Positions 1 through 8,461 of a DNA stretch of 64,000 nucleotides are shown piece by piece. Under the pieces are notes generated by a model. It saw nothing but the letters and a program-made list of their open reading frames with translations. It was not told the DNA's origin and searched no databases. Position 1 is the stretch's first letter. Each line of letters begins with the position of its first letter. The position numbers and the translations under genes are program-made. Source of the DNA: Streptomyces sp. Je 1-332. GTDB taxonomy: Bacteria > Actinomycetota > Actinomycetes > Streptomycetales > Streptomycetaceae. The stretch lies in NCBI RefSeq assembly GCF_040730185.1, contig NZ_CP160402.1, positions 806,001 to 870,000 of the forward strand. The letters are read 5' to 3'.

Positions 1-789
1 GCGCAGTCGCGCCTCGATCCGCAGCACGTCGCGCACATGCGGCCAGTTGTCCCCCGCGGGCATCGCTGGGAACGGCTCCGGGTCGGTGTCGTCCGCGCCC
101 TCGCGCAGGACCCGTTCCACAAGCGGGGCATCGCTGTCGTACACATGCAGGGAGCCCACCTGATGGACGTAACTCCCCACCTCGACACCCAACTGCCTGG
201 CGAGCATCTCCAGGAGGAAGGTGAAGGAGAAGACGTCGCTCACCATGCCGCGGTAGGCGTCGTTGGCGCGCATGAAGCCGACCGCGTGCAGTCTCCCCTC
301 ACGGAGCATGAACTGCAGGGCGAGGGTGCACGCGACGTCGATGTTGCCCGGTTCGCGCAGCTCGCCCGGGTGGAAGATCTGCACCACCGCGCGTTTGCTG
401 TCCGGGTCGTCCGTCAGTACGTCGATGACGCTGCGCCACTGGTCGAGGCCTGTCCCCCGGTAGTCGAATATCCGTGGCCCATAGGCGGTGCCGGTCAGCG
501 TGGCGCCGTCGGACGAGTACTTGCGCATGCTCGGCGCGTAGTGGGCGACGAGCTCCAGGTCGGCCGAGCCCGACAAATACCAGAGGGCTTCGGCGAAGTT
601 GAAGACCAGGTTGGACCTGCGCCCCGGCAACGCGACATGGCGCTGCACGGGGTTCCGGACCAGGAAGCCGGCGCCCAGTCGCTCACGGCTGGGGAAGCCG
701 CGCGGGGCGTTGCGGAACGCCGCGCCGAGATAGGTGCTGCGCAGCTCCGTCAGGTAGGCGTCCTCGACGGTTTCGTAGGTGCTGTGCAC
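1..789 (-). CDS. Thymidylate-synthase-fold cytidylate hydroxymethylase (MilA-like), partial
   Basis: The gene runs off the left edge: 263 codons are present and no stop. The protein has the thymidylate synthase fold. Catalytic Cys154 lies in VACTLALQF, exactly 20 residues before phosphate-binding Arg174 in FMRANDAYRG, the same spacing as Cys146 and Arg166 of E. coli ThyA. The residue aligned with ThyA Asn177, which recognises uracil, is Asp185; phage dCMP hydroxymethylase uses Asp there to read cytosine. I therefore infer a CMP or dCMP 5-hydroxymethylase like MilA of mildiomycin biosynthesis, making 5-hydroxymethyl-CMP from methylenetetrahydrofolate. It lies 10 bases behind the methyltransferase gene, so it is probably in the same operon. 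The GTG start follows a G-rich stretch and is likely but not certain. A housekeeping ThyA is less likely because of the Asp and the context. Confidence 0.8.
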   Translation of the reverse strand, partial: MHSTYETVEDAYLTELRSTYLGAAFRNAPRGFPSRERLGAGFLVRNPVQRHVALPGRRSNLVFNFAEALWYLSGSADLELVAHYAPSMRKYSSDGATLTGTAYGPRIFDYRGTGLDQWRSVIDVLTDDPDSKRAVVQIFHPGELREPGNIDVACTLALQFMLREGRLHAVGFMRANDAYRGMVSDVFSFTFLLEMLARQLGVEVGSYVHQVGSLHVYDSDAPLVERVLREGADDTDPEPFPAMPAGDNWPHVRDVLRIEARLR

Positions 790-799
790 GTGGCCCCCG

Positions 800-1462
800 T
801 CAGTCCTTGTAGAAGCACTGGATGTACGCGTCACCCGAGGTGCCGTACGTGTACTCGGTGGTGTCGTACGCGGTGTACGGGTGGCGCTCCACGCGGATGG
901 TGCGGAAGTGCTCGACGTACTGCCACCGCAGTTCGGGCTTGGTGCTGAAGAAGGGGATGAAGACCCCGCCGGGGCGCAGCGCGCGGACGACCTCCGGCAT
1001 GGTCTTGCGCCAGAGTTCCGCGTCCTTCCACACCTCCATGTCGAGCGCGGGGTCGAAGAACATGCCGTCGATGCTCTCCGTCTCGAGATCGAAGACACGC
1101 TGGAAGAAGTCGCCGCGTTCGATGGAGAGGGTTTCGGGGAGTTTCGGGTGCTGTTCGCGGAACAGGTCTTCGACCTCTCCGAAGAGTTCGAGGACCCGGT
1201 GGCTGCGGGTGACGGGGTGCTCGGCGATGCGCAGGGCCGAGAGACCGAGGCCGAGGCCCACCTCGTAGAAGTCCTTGCCGTGGCCGCAGAGCATGTCGGC
1301 GCTGGCCCACATCAGGTCGCGTTCCCAGGCCTGCATGGCCTGTTCGCCGCCGATGCTGAGGGTCAACTCGCCGTCGTGGTCGATGATTTCGATGTCGGGT
1401 GTGGGGGTCTTCTTCTCGGAGGACTTCTTCTCGGGGGTCTTCTTCTCGGGGGTCTTCTCCAT
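800..1462 (-). CDS. SAM-dependent guanidino N-methyltransferase (GAMT/BlsL-like)
   Basis: This 220-residue protein resembles guanidinoacetate N-methyltransferase. The SAM-binding motif YEVGLGLGLSAL is at 66-77, an acidic strand end (RVLEL) at 89-93, and FFDPALD at about 135-141 sits where GAMT has its guanidino-binding Asp. LRPGGVFIPF at 162-171 is the usual post-motif. In blasticidin S biosynthesis BlsL methylates the guanidino group of the beta-arginine side chain, and that role fits here. The N-terminus is odd: residues 1-20 are a Lys/Glu-rich repeat (EKKTP, EKKSS, EKKTP) encoded by near-identical DNA units, followed by an acidic segment. The ATG start has an AAGGA ribosome site eight bases upstream. 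The gene lies 52 bases after the CHAT gene and just before the hydroxymethylase. Confidence 0.78.
   Translation of the reverse strand: MEKTPEKKTPEKKSSEKKTPTPDIEIIDHDGELTLSIGGEQAMQAWERDLMWASADMLCGHGKDFYEVGLGLGLSALRIAEHPVTRSHRVLELFGEVEDLFREQHPKLPETLSIERGDFFQRVFDLETESIDGMFFDPALDMEVWKDAELWRKTMPEVVRALRPGGVFIPFFSTKPELRWQYVEHFRTIRVERHPYTAYDTTEYTYGTSGDAYIQCFYKD
1390..1462 (-). repeat. In-gene repeat encoding Lys/Glu-rich N-terminus
   Basis: The first 60 or so bases of the methyltransferase gene consist of three to four near-identical units of 18-21 bases, each encoding a variant of EKKTP. Such units can expand or contract by slippage, so the tail length may vary between strains. Confidence 0.6.
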
Positions 1463-1514
1463 GACAACCGTCCTTCGTCGGGTGAGTGCCGGGGTGGTGG
1501 TCGTGGCGCCCTCT

Positions 1515-3395
1515 TCAGCCATGGCCCGGGACGACGCCGAAGTGCCGCCGGGCGGTGGAGACAGCGAGGTCCTGCACGGCGAAAACCGTGAAGTAGTAGG
1601 CCTGCGGGGCGGTGTCGGGTGCGAACCGCACCTTGAACACGACGTCCCGCGCGTGCTCGTCCGAGGCGCGGACCTTGACCTTCGCCGGTTCCACGGTGGT
1701 GTCGTCACGCAGATAGCTCGGCAGGAACAGACCGAGGCGTACGGGGCCGGGACGGGCCGCGGTGAGGGAGGCGCGCACTTCGAGCACGCCGCCCTGCGCC
1801 ACCTCGTCGGCCGCGTGGGCGAGGAGCTGCGGCGCGTCGGGAACGCGGAAGGTGACATCGCCGCAGCGCATGCACACCACGCAGAGGGTGTCGAGGATGT
1901 GCGGCAGGAGCCCGCGCCTTGCGAACTCCTGGGCGGGACGCCCGCAGTGGCAGACGACCTCGTGGACAGCGGGGTCCAGTGAGCTGCGGTCACCGAAGTG
2001 CGCGGGGTAGTTCATGATCTCGTCCTCGGGGTTCTCCGAGACCTGCCCGGCGATCACATGGTCGAGGCTCTGGAGGTCCGCCGAGAGGGAGGAGCGGATC
2101 TCGTCGGGTGTCTGGTCGGCGAGGTGCGTGGGCCTGGAGACCAGGAGGTCCACCTTGCGGGCGAGCTTGCCGAGGCGGGGCCGCAGGGAGTGGTTGTGCG
2201 GCAGCAGCTCCGAGCCGAGCAGGGCGGAGAGCCGGCGGCCGACGGTGAGGACCAGCGGGTCGGGCGCGTGGTCGGAGGGGGGCGGTGGCGCAGGCGTTTC
2301 GTCCGGGCTGCCCGGGAGCCCGAAGCGCATGAACGCGGGGTACGGATGCGAGCCCGCGAGGCTGGCGTTGAGGGTGTCGACGGAGTCGGCGCCGGTGGCG
2401 GCTGCGAGCATCCAGGCGACGTTCTCGGGCCGGTCGGAGTCGTGCACGGAGACGGCGGAGACGACGGTGCGGGCGGGGCTGTCGAGGGCGTTGAGTAGGA
2501 GTTGGTACTTGGGGTCGTAAAGCGCGAGGTCGGCGAGCGGGCCGCTGTTGCAGGCGCTGAGGACCAGCTCCGTCGTCTCGACCTTGTTGAGCGGGACGAG
2601 TTTGTCCTCGGGTTTGTAGCAGGGAAGACCGTAGGCGCAGCGAGGGGCCAGGACGCCCGGCCGGGCGGTCGCGGTCTCGTTCAGGCCGCAGATGGTGAAC
2701 TCTCCGAGGTTGATGCTGTCGTCCTTGCCGTGGCCCTGGAAGACGACGCGGCGCCACTGGGTGCCGAGAATCTCGGCCTGGATGTCGTCCCGTTCGAAGT
2801 CGCGGTCGTCGAAGACCCTGACCCCGGGGAGCCGCGGCGGCCGGTCGGTGTCCGTGAACAGGCCGAGCGCGTCGAGGTCTTCGGACGCGTGGGCGTACTG
2901 CTTGGCGATGTTCCAGGCCACGGACGCGCCGTCGCGGCCGCTCAGCAGGGAGAGTCCGCGCCGTGCGTCCCGGTAGGTGGCCAGGAGCAGCGGGCGCACG
3001 GGGTCGAGGTTGAGCCGGGCGTAGGTGCCCACCAACAGGAGCGTGCCCGGGGGCCGTTCGTGGAACCCGGCGAGGTCGTCCTCGGTGAGCCACTCACGAG
3101 CGAGCGGCCGGGCGAGCTCCACGACACCGTCGGCCAGCTCCGCCCGTCCGAGCACGACGCCGAAGTCCAGGGGGGCGGGCCGTCGCACACCGGAGTAGAG
3201 GCGCGAGGCGAGCCCCACGCTGTGGACCAGATCGTCCCGTTCGTCGACCGGGACGGGGATCGGCTTCCGGTCCGGAGCGGCAAGGAACTCCCGTACGGCC
3301 ACAGGGAGATCGGCGTATTTCACCGGAACGAACAGCGCGGTGCCCGATGCGGTGCGCGACGGCTCGTGGTGCTGTCGGGAGACGGCAGACTTCAT
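1515..3395 (-). CDS. CHAT/caspase-like protease domain protein with Cys-rich C-terminal region
   Basis: This 626-residue protein has the dyad of CHAT (caspase-like) peptidases. The His is His222 in VVFQGHGKDD and the Cys is Cys282 in ELVLSACNSG, each after a hydrophobic strand and about 60 residues apart as in the family. A proline-rich linker lies near 363-380. Five Cys at 482, 484, 505, 508 and 511 (CHC then CVVCMRC) look like a zinc-binding knuckle, followed by a beta-rich region at about 535-620. No signal peptide is seen, so it should be cytosolic. It sits inside the nucleoside antibiotic operon between the MFS exporter and the methyltransferase. I know of no CHAT protein with an assigned role in blasticidin-type pathways; processing of a leader or target, or a self-protection role, are only possibilities. 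The ATG start has GAGG about ten bases upstream. Confidence 0.75.
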   Translation of the reverse strand: MKSAVSRQHHEPSRTASGTALFVPVKYADLPVAVREFLAAPDRKPIPVPVDERDDLVHSVGLASRLYSGVRRPAPLDFGVVLGRAELADGVVELARPLAREWLTEDDLAGFHERPPGTLLLVGTYARLNLDPVRPLLLATYRDARRGLSLLSGRDGASVAWNIAKQYAHASEDLDALGLFTDTDRPPRLPGVRVFDDRDFERDDIQAEILGTQWRRVVFQGHGKDDSINLGEFTICGLNETATARPGVLAPRCAYGLPCYKPEDKLVPLNKVETTELVLSACNSGPLADLALYDPKYQLLLNALDSPARTVVSAVSVHDSDRPENVAWMLAAATGADSVDTLNASLAGSHPYPAFMRFGLPGSPDETPAPPPPSDHAPDPLVLTVGRRLSALLGSELLPHNHSLRPRLGKLARKVDLLVSRPTHLADQTPDEIRSSLSADLQSLDHVIAGQVSENPEDEIMNYPAHFGDRSSLDPAVHEVVCHCGRPAQEFARRGLLPHILDTLCVVCMRCGDVTFRVPDAPQLLAHAADEVAQGGVLEVRASLTAARPGPVRLGLFLPSYLRDDTTVEPAKVKVRASDEHARDVVFKVRFAPDTAPQAYYFTVFAVQDLAVSTARRHFGVVPGHG

Positions 3396-3507
3396 GAAGC
3401 GTTACCTCGTGTTCTTACGCTGACCCTGCGAGGAGTGACGTGCGTGAGGGGCGGACGGCTGTTCGGGAACGGGGGCACCGGGGGCGGGCGTGCCGCTCCC
3501 CGCCCGG

Positions 3508-4770
3508 TCACCGCTCCCCCGCCTCGGTGGGCACACGGGCCGCTGCCGGGCGTCCCATGAGGCTTCGGCAGGCGAAGGCCACGCAGGCGGCGAGGAGTGA
3601 CGTGGCGAAGGCGACGGCGAAGACGCCCCGTGGGCCCGCCGGTTCCATGAGCAGGCCGCCCGCCTGCTGGCCGAGCGCGTCCCCCACCACCGTCGCCAGG
3701 GACGCCCACGTGAAGGCCTCCGTCAGTGAACGGCCGTCCGCCAGCAGGCTGACCAGCGTCATCTCGCTCGCGGAGACGAGCGCGATGGGTACGCTGCCGA
3801 CCGCGAGGGCGAGGGCGAGCGTCAGCTGGGACGTCGCGAGCAGCGGAAGGCCGGTGCCGACGGCGAACGCGAGCACCAGGCGCGGGAAGCGCAGATGCAC
3901 CGCGACCTCGGACTGGGAGCGGCCGAGCCACAGGGCGCCGAGCGCACTGCCGATACCCCAGCAGGCGTACACCAGGCCGGTGCTGCCCTGCGAGCCGTGG
4001 TCGTCGACGAAGGCGGGGATGGCCAGCGTCATCAGCCCGATGGGCACGGAACTGAGCGCCATCACTGCGGTCAGTGCGAGCATCGGCCGTGACCGCAGCG
4101 GGCCGAGCAGTCCGCCGCGGCCGGCCTCGTCCACCGGGGTATCCGCCGCCTTCGTCGCGCCGTCGGTGCCTTCCGGTACGCGGGTGAGGGCGAGACCGAT
4201 CGCTCCGACGCCGCCGATCACCGCGACCGTGGTCAGCGCCGCCCCGGCGGAGCCCGTCAGCATCAGCACCGCGAGCATCAACGGCGCCCCGATCACGAGG
4301 ACTTCGGTGAGCAGTGCCTCCCACAGGTAGGCGGTCTCCCGCTCGTCGTCCCGCAGCGGGAGCCGCGCCCACAGCGACCGCATGCAGGCGTTCGCCGGGG
4401 GCAGCGTGATCCCGGCGAGCACCGCGAGCACCGGCTGCGTCCAGTCGCCCGGCTCCGTCGTCCACACCAGTGCGGCGAGCGCCGCCGGGTAGAGCGCTCC
4501 GGTCGCCATTAGGACGGCCCTGCGGCCCCGCCGGTCGACCCGGCGGGCGATGAGCGGACTGCCGAGCGCCATGCCGATCGTGTAGAGGGCGGAGACGAGC
4601 CCGGCCTGGGCGTAGCTGCCGCCCTGTTCGCGCACGACGAGCACCATGGCGAGGGACATGAGATAGACCGGCAGCCTGGAGACCACGCTCCACCAGGCGG
4701 GTCCCGCGACCTGGCGGCGCGTGAGCAGGGCGACGAGACGGCGGGCAAGACCGTTCGGCTTCACTTCCAT
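3508..4770 (-). CDS. MFS transporter, probable nucleoside antibiotic exporter
   Basis: The 420-residue protein is a 12-helix major facilitator superfamily transporter. The loop after the second helix reads LIARRVDRRGRRAVL, the family's basic G-x-x-x-D-R-x-G-R-R signature. A long central cytoplasmic loop (about 200-225) separates the two halves. It is the only transporter in the left operon and lies 67 bases after the ATP-grasp ligase gene, so export of the nucleoside product and self-resistance are the likely jobs. The ATG start has AGGAAC just upstream. Substrate cannot be told from sequence alone. Confidence 0.75.
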   Translation of the reverse strand: MEVKPNGLARRLVALLTRRQVAGPAWWSVVSRLPVYLMSLAMVLVVREQGGSYAQAGLVSALYTIGMALGSPLIARRVDRRGRRAVLMATGALYPAALAALVWTTEPGDWTQPVLAVLAGITLPPANACMRSLWARLPLRDDERETAYLWEALLTEVLVIGAPLMLAVLMLTGSAGAALTTVAVIGGVGAIGLALTRVPEGTDGATKAADTPVDEAGRGGLLGPLRSRPMLALTAVMALSSVPIGLMTLAIPAFVDDHGSQGSTGLVYACWGIGSALGALWLGRSQSEVAVHLRFPRLVLAFAVGTGLPLLATSQLTLALALAVGSVPIALVSASEMTLVSLLADGRSLTEAFTWASLATVVGDALGQQAGGLLMEPAGPRGVFAVAFATSLLAACVAFACRSLMGRPAAARVPTEAGER

Positions 4771-4837
4771 GGTTCCTGTTCCGTGGTGATGGTGGTGAGT
4801 GCGAACGAGGTCGACCCGGTGTGTACCGGGAGGCGGC

Positions 4838-6082
4838 TCAGCGCTGGAGCGTTCTGGCCGCCGGCACCTGGGTGATCACCTCGATCGTGAAGGCGTCGAG
4901 TACGCCGCGCATGCGCTGTTCCACCTCGGCGATCGACGCTCCGGTCACGTGGACGTACCCGGACGCGTTGTGGGAGGCACGCCGTGCTTCCACGAGGTCC
5001 CCTTCTCGGTATCGAAGGACGCTCCTGACCACTCCGGGCAGGCCGAGCAGTTCCTCCTCGGGGGTGATCCGGTGCACAAGGCCCGAGCCCGGCAGCGGCA
5101 GCAGCAGGTCGCCCGCGCAGCAGCGATCGGAGTACTCCAGGGCGGGACGGCGGCCGAGGTGGACGTCCAGCGTGGCGCCGAACACGTCGAAGCCGTAGGC
5201 GTACCCGTGGTTGGCGGTGATCTCGCAGCCGGCGAGGCGCACCCCGATCTCGCCCGCGTACACCTCGGCACCGACGACGAAGAACTCCATGTGCGCGTAC
5301 CCGTGGTCGATCCCCATGCCGGTGACGATCTGCTGGAGCATGCCGCGCAGGTCGAACGGCGGGCCCTCGTCGGTGGCGACACTGATGTTGGCGTTCATCG
5401 CGCCGTCGACGATGTCCAGCGGACGGCACGGCATCGCACTCGGCCACGCGTCCAGGACCTCGCCCGCGTGGATGAGCGCGCACACTTCCCACTCCGTGCC
5501 GTCCAGATGCTCCTCGACCAGCCAGGAACGGCCGTTGACGGCCAGGTCGGGAAGTTGCTCGGGGCCGGTGAGCCGGAAGGTGTCGAGGCACGCGAAGGAG
5601 TCCAGGGGTTTCAGTACGACGGGCCAGCCGCACCGCGCGGCGAACTCCGCGACCTCGTCCGTCGTGGAGACGCGCGCGTACCGTGCGGTGAGAAGGCCGA
5701 GCTCGCGGAACTTGTCCTTCATCGCCTCCTTGTCGCGCACCCAGCTCACTTGCCGTTCCGTCAGGTGGGGCAGACCCGCGAGCGAGGCGAACCGATGGGC
5801 GATGTCCTGGCGCGGCTCGGAGGGGTTGCAGAACCGTGTGGGTGCCGCGGGGAGTTGCGCGGCCCAGGCGCGGTAGCGGGCCGCTTCCTCCTCCAGGGGC
5901 AGCCGCTCGTTCACCCAGAACGCGGGGATGTGCGCGGTCTGGCGTACGTAGGCGTCCGTGAGGTCGTTGCGCGCGGAGGCGAACCGCAGCAGAGCCAGCC
6001 GGCCCGGAAGGGCATCCACCGCGTACCGGGTGAAGGTGGAGGCGCGGTCGTCCGCCATCAGGAGCACCGGCGGCGCGTTCAC
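4838..6082 (-). CDS. ATP-grasp carboxylate-amine ligase
   Basis: The 414-residue protein has an ATP-grasp architecture: a substrate-binding N-terminal half, then WPVVLKPLDSFACLDT (nucleotide-binding Lys strand), SWLVEEHLDGTEWEVCALI (the E-E-h-x-G-x-E motif), and AHMEFFVVGAEVYAGEIGVRLAG carrying the metal-binding Glu residues near the C-terminal third. Such enzymes join a carboxylate to an amine through an acyl phosphate. Here the likely reaction is the amide bond between the beta-arginine-type side chain and the amino sugar of the cytosine nucleoside, the step expected in blasticidin-like pathways. The GTG start overlaps the stop of the aminotransferase gene by four bases, so the two are translationally coupled. 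The exact substrates are inferred from context. Confidence 0.75.
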   Translation of the reverse strand: MNAPPVLLMADDRASTFTRYAVDALPGRLALLRFASARNDLTDAYVRQTAHIPAFWVNERLPLEEEAARYRAWAAQLPAAPTRFCNPSEPRQDIAHRFASLAGLPHLTERQVSWVRDKEAMKDKFRELGLLTARYARVSTTDEVAEFAARCGWPVVLKPLDSFACLDTFRLTGPEQLPDLAVNGRSWLVEEHLDGTEWEVCALIHAGEVLDAWPSAMPCRPLDIVDGAMNANISVATDEGPPFDLRGMLQQIVTGMGIDHGYAHMEFFVVGAEVYAGEIGVRLAGCEITANHGYAYGFDVFGATLDVHLGRRPALEYSDRCCAGDLLLPLPGSGLVHRITPEEELLGLPGVVRSVLRYREGDLVEARRASHNASGYVHVTGASIAEVEQRMRGVLDAFTIEVITQVPAARTLQR

Positions 6083-7257
6083 GCGGCCTCCAGTGCCTGC
6101 CGGACCGACTTGACCGCGAGGGCCTGTTCGGCTTCGGAGAGCTCCGGGGACAGCGGCACGCACAGGGTGCGGTCGAGCAGGTCCCGGGTTCTGGCGAACC
6201 CGTCGCGGCTGAGGGCGAGCGTCGTGTCGGGGGCGAGGTTCCAGGGGAAGCCGTCGGCGTAGAGCGATCGCCGGCCCGCGACCACGGGGTGGTCGGGCAA
6301 CAGGTACTTGTTGAGCGTCCAGTTGGCGATGGAGCGCTCGGTGAGTGCGGACACGGCGGCGTCGCGTAACTCCCGGCTCTCGCAACGGAACCGGAGACTG
6401 ATCTTCACGTCACCCGCCGCCCGGGGCAGGATGTCGAGACCGGAGCGCTCGGGCAGTGCGTCCATGGCGATGGCGTGGTGGCGCTCAAGGCCGGAGAGCA
6501 CCTCGTCGAGGTGGCGGAACTGCTGGTACTGGATCGCCGCGACCTCCTCGCTGGTGACCAGGTTCTCGCCGTAGTAGGCGTCCTCGTTCCAGGTGGGGTA
6601 GCGGCCGGGGACCCGTGCGGAGCCGTGGTCGTGGTAGCAGCGCATCGTCTCCCAGGCGGCCGGGTCGTTCGTGACGAGCAGGCCGCCCTCCCCCGACGTC
6701 AGCACCTTGTTGTGGTGGAAGCTGAACGTTCCCGCGTAGCCACGGGTCCCGGTGTGCCGCCCGTCGGGGAACGTGGCGCCGAGCGCCTGCGCGCTGTCCT
6801 CGATGACGTACGGGACGCCGTCCGGCAGGGGCGCGACGGTGCCCTCCATGTGCGCGACGATGGCCCGTTGAGCGCCTTCCGGGATCAGCGAGGTGTCCAT
6901 GGAGAGCGAATCGTCGACGTCCACCAGGACCGGGATGAGGCCGCTGGAGAGGACGGCACCCGCCACGGAGACGAAGGTGACCGCCGGTATGTGGACGACA
7001 TCGCCGACGCGTGGGCGGGTGGAGACCAGGGCGAGCCGCAGCGCCTCGGTGCAGTTGTGCACCGCGAGCACATGGCCCGCGCCGAGCCGTTCCCCCACCC
7101 GCCGTTCGAGGCGCGAGGCGACGCTCTCGGTCTCCGTCTGGTAGCGGAAGAGGACCCCGTGCTCGATCGCCGCACGCAGCTCGTGCATGTCGGGCCAGTC
7201 GAGGTAGTTGGCGCCGTAGGGGAGGAATCGCAGCCCGAGGCGTTTGTCGAGGGTCAT
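6079..7257 (-). CDS. DegT/DnrJ/EryC1-family PLP sugar aminotransferase
   Basis: This 392-residue enzyme belongs to the DegT family of pyridoxal-phosphate sugar aminotransferases. PLP Lys184 lies in TFSFHHNKVLTSGEGG, and Asp154 in VIEDSAQALG pairs with the PLP ring nitrogen. In blasticidin S biosynthesis BlsH aminates C4 of the sugar derived from cytosylglucuronic acid after the radical SAM step; the same role fits here. The ATG overlaps the stop of the aminomutase gene by four bases and its own stop overlaps the ATP-grasp start, so three genes are coupled. The family also includes 3-dehydratases, but those have His in place of the active Lys, which is present here. Confidence 0.82.
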   Translation of the reverse strand: MTLDKRLGLRFLPYGANYLDWPDMHELRAAIEHGVLFRYQTETESVASRLERRVGERLGAGHVLAVHNCTEALRLALVSTRPRVGDVVHIPAVTFVSVAGAVLSSGLIPVLVDVDDSLSMDTSLIPEGAQRAIVAHMEGTVAPLPDGVPYVIEDSAQALGATFPDGRHTGTRGYAGTFSFHHNKVLTSGEGGLLVTNDPAAWETMRCYHDHGSARVPGRYPTWNEDAYYGENLVTSEEVAAIQYQQFRHLDEVLSGLERHHAIAMDALPERSGLDILPRAAGDVKISLRFRCESRELRDAAVSALTERSIANWTLNKYLLPDHPVVAGRRSLYADGFPWNLAPDTTLALSRDGFARTRDLLDRTLCVPLSPELSEAEQALAVKSVRQALEAA

Positions 7258-8429
7258 GTCGCGTCAGCCTCCGTGACGGGGTGCACCGAGGCGTCGACGA
7301 CCATCTCCTGGCCTCGGTAGTTGCGGAGCAGCAGGCCTTCGGGCACGCGGGAGAAGTACGGCTGGGCGATGGGGATCTTGCCGATCTTCGTCGTCAGGAC
7401 GTACTGCGGGACGCCGAAGCCGGTGATGTGTCCCTGCAGGCCCTCCATGATTTCCCAGCCCTTCTCGATGGAGGTCATGAAGTGGGACACGCCGGTGACG
7501 TTGTCGCAGTGGTAGAGGTAGTACGGCCGGACCCGGATGCGCAGGAGCTCGGTCATCAGCGTGCGCATCGTCGTGACGTCGTCGTTCACGCCGCGAAGGA
7601 GCACGGTCTGGTTCCCCACAGGGATGCCGTGGCGCAGCAGCCGGTCGACCGCGGCCGCCGACTCGGGGGTGATCTCCTTCGGGTGGTTGAAGTGCGTGTT
7701 GAGCCAGACCGGGTGGTAGCGCGCGAGCATCTCGCACAGCTCGTCCGTGACGCGCTGGGGCAGCAGGACGGGGAAGCGGCTGCCGATCCGGATGATCTCG
7801 ACGCTGGGGATCGCCCGGAGGCCGGAGATGATCTCCTCCAGTTTGCCGTCCCGGTACGACAGCGGGTCGCCGCCGGTGAGCAGGACGTCCCGGATCTCGG
7901 GGTGTTCGGCGATGTAGCGCAGGTCCTCCTCGAAGGACTCGCCCTCGTTGTCCCGGAAGTAGCTGCCGTCGACGTCGGTGGTGTGGAACTTGCGCGTGCA
8001 GTGCCGGCAGTAGACCGGGCAGGCCTCGGTGATCAGCATGATCACGCGGTCCGGGTACTTGTGCACCACCCGGTTCGTCTTGCGGTAGAACATGTCGCCC
8101 ACGGGGTCGACCTCGGCGCCGCTGAACTCCGCGAGCTCGCCGAGCGCGGGTACGGCCTGCTGCCGGATCGGGCAGGTGGGGTCGTCCGGGTCCATCAGGG
8201 ACGCGTAGTAGGGGGTGACGCTCCAGCGGTACTTGCCCGCCGATTTCTCGATGGCTCGTTCCTCGTCGGCGGTGAGGTTGATCCATTGCCGTGCCTTGTC
8301 GACGCTGGTGACACGCTTGCGCATGTGCCAGCGCCAGTCGTTCCACTCCGCCTCGGTGATCCCGGGAATTCCCGGCCGGTCCGGTAGGGGGTGGCGGTCC
8401 GCGTCTGTGGCTCCGGGAGTGCGGTACAT
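7254..8429 (-). CDS. Radical SAM 2,3-aminomutase (KamA family, probable arginine 2,3-aminomutase)
   Basis: This 391-residue enzyme is a lysine 2,3-aminomutase homologue. The radical SAM cluster Cys are 137, 141 and 144 (ACPVYCRHC), followed by LLTGGDPL (185-190) and the PLP Lys, most likely Lys351 in KIGKIPI. Asp309 in YHCDN matches KamA Asp293, which holds the substrate alpha-amino group. KamA Asp330, which binds the lysine side-chain amine, has no counterpart: the segment reads YVLTTKIGK. That argues against lysine and fits arginine as in BlsG of blasticidin S, giving beta-arginine. Cys-rich C-terminal zinc sites of clostridial KamA are absent. The ATG has GGAG six bases upstream. The stop overlaps the aminotransferase start by four bases. 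Confidence 0.85.
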   Translation of the reverse strand: MYRTPGATDADRHPLPDRPGIPGITEAEWNDWRWHMRKRVTSVDKARQWINLTADEERAIEKSAGKYRWSVTPYYASLMDPDDPTCPIRQQAVPALGELAEFSGAEVDPVGDMFYRKTNRVVHKYPDRVIMLITEACPVYCRHCTRKFHTTDVDGSYFRDNEGESFEEDLRYIAEHPEIRDVLLTGGDPLSYRDGKLEEIISGLRAIPSVEIIRIGSRFPVLLPQRVTDELCEMLARYHPVWLNTHFNHPKEITPESAAAVDRLLRHGIPVGNQTVLLRGVNDDVTTMRTLMTELLRIRVRPYYLYHCDNVTGVSHFMTSIEKGWEIMEGLQGHITGFGVPQYVLTTKIGKIPIAQPYFSRVPEGLLLRNYRGQEMVVDASVHPVTEADAT

Positions 8430-8461
8430 GGTGTCTCCAGGTTCGGCGGGTGGGTGACCTG

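Noticed and set aside
1..789. Housekeeping thymidylate synthase ThyA
   Set aside because: The base-reading Asn is Asp and the gene lies in a nucleoside antibiotic operon.
37..948. A 303-codon plus-strand frame at the left edge
   Set aside because: The minus strand here encodes the thymidylate-synthase-fold protein with conserved Cys, Arg and Asp; the plus frame has no recognisable motif.
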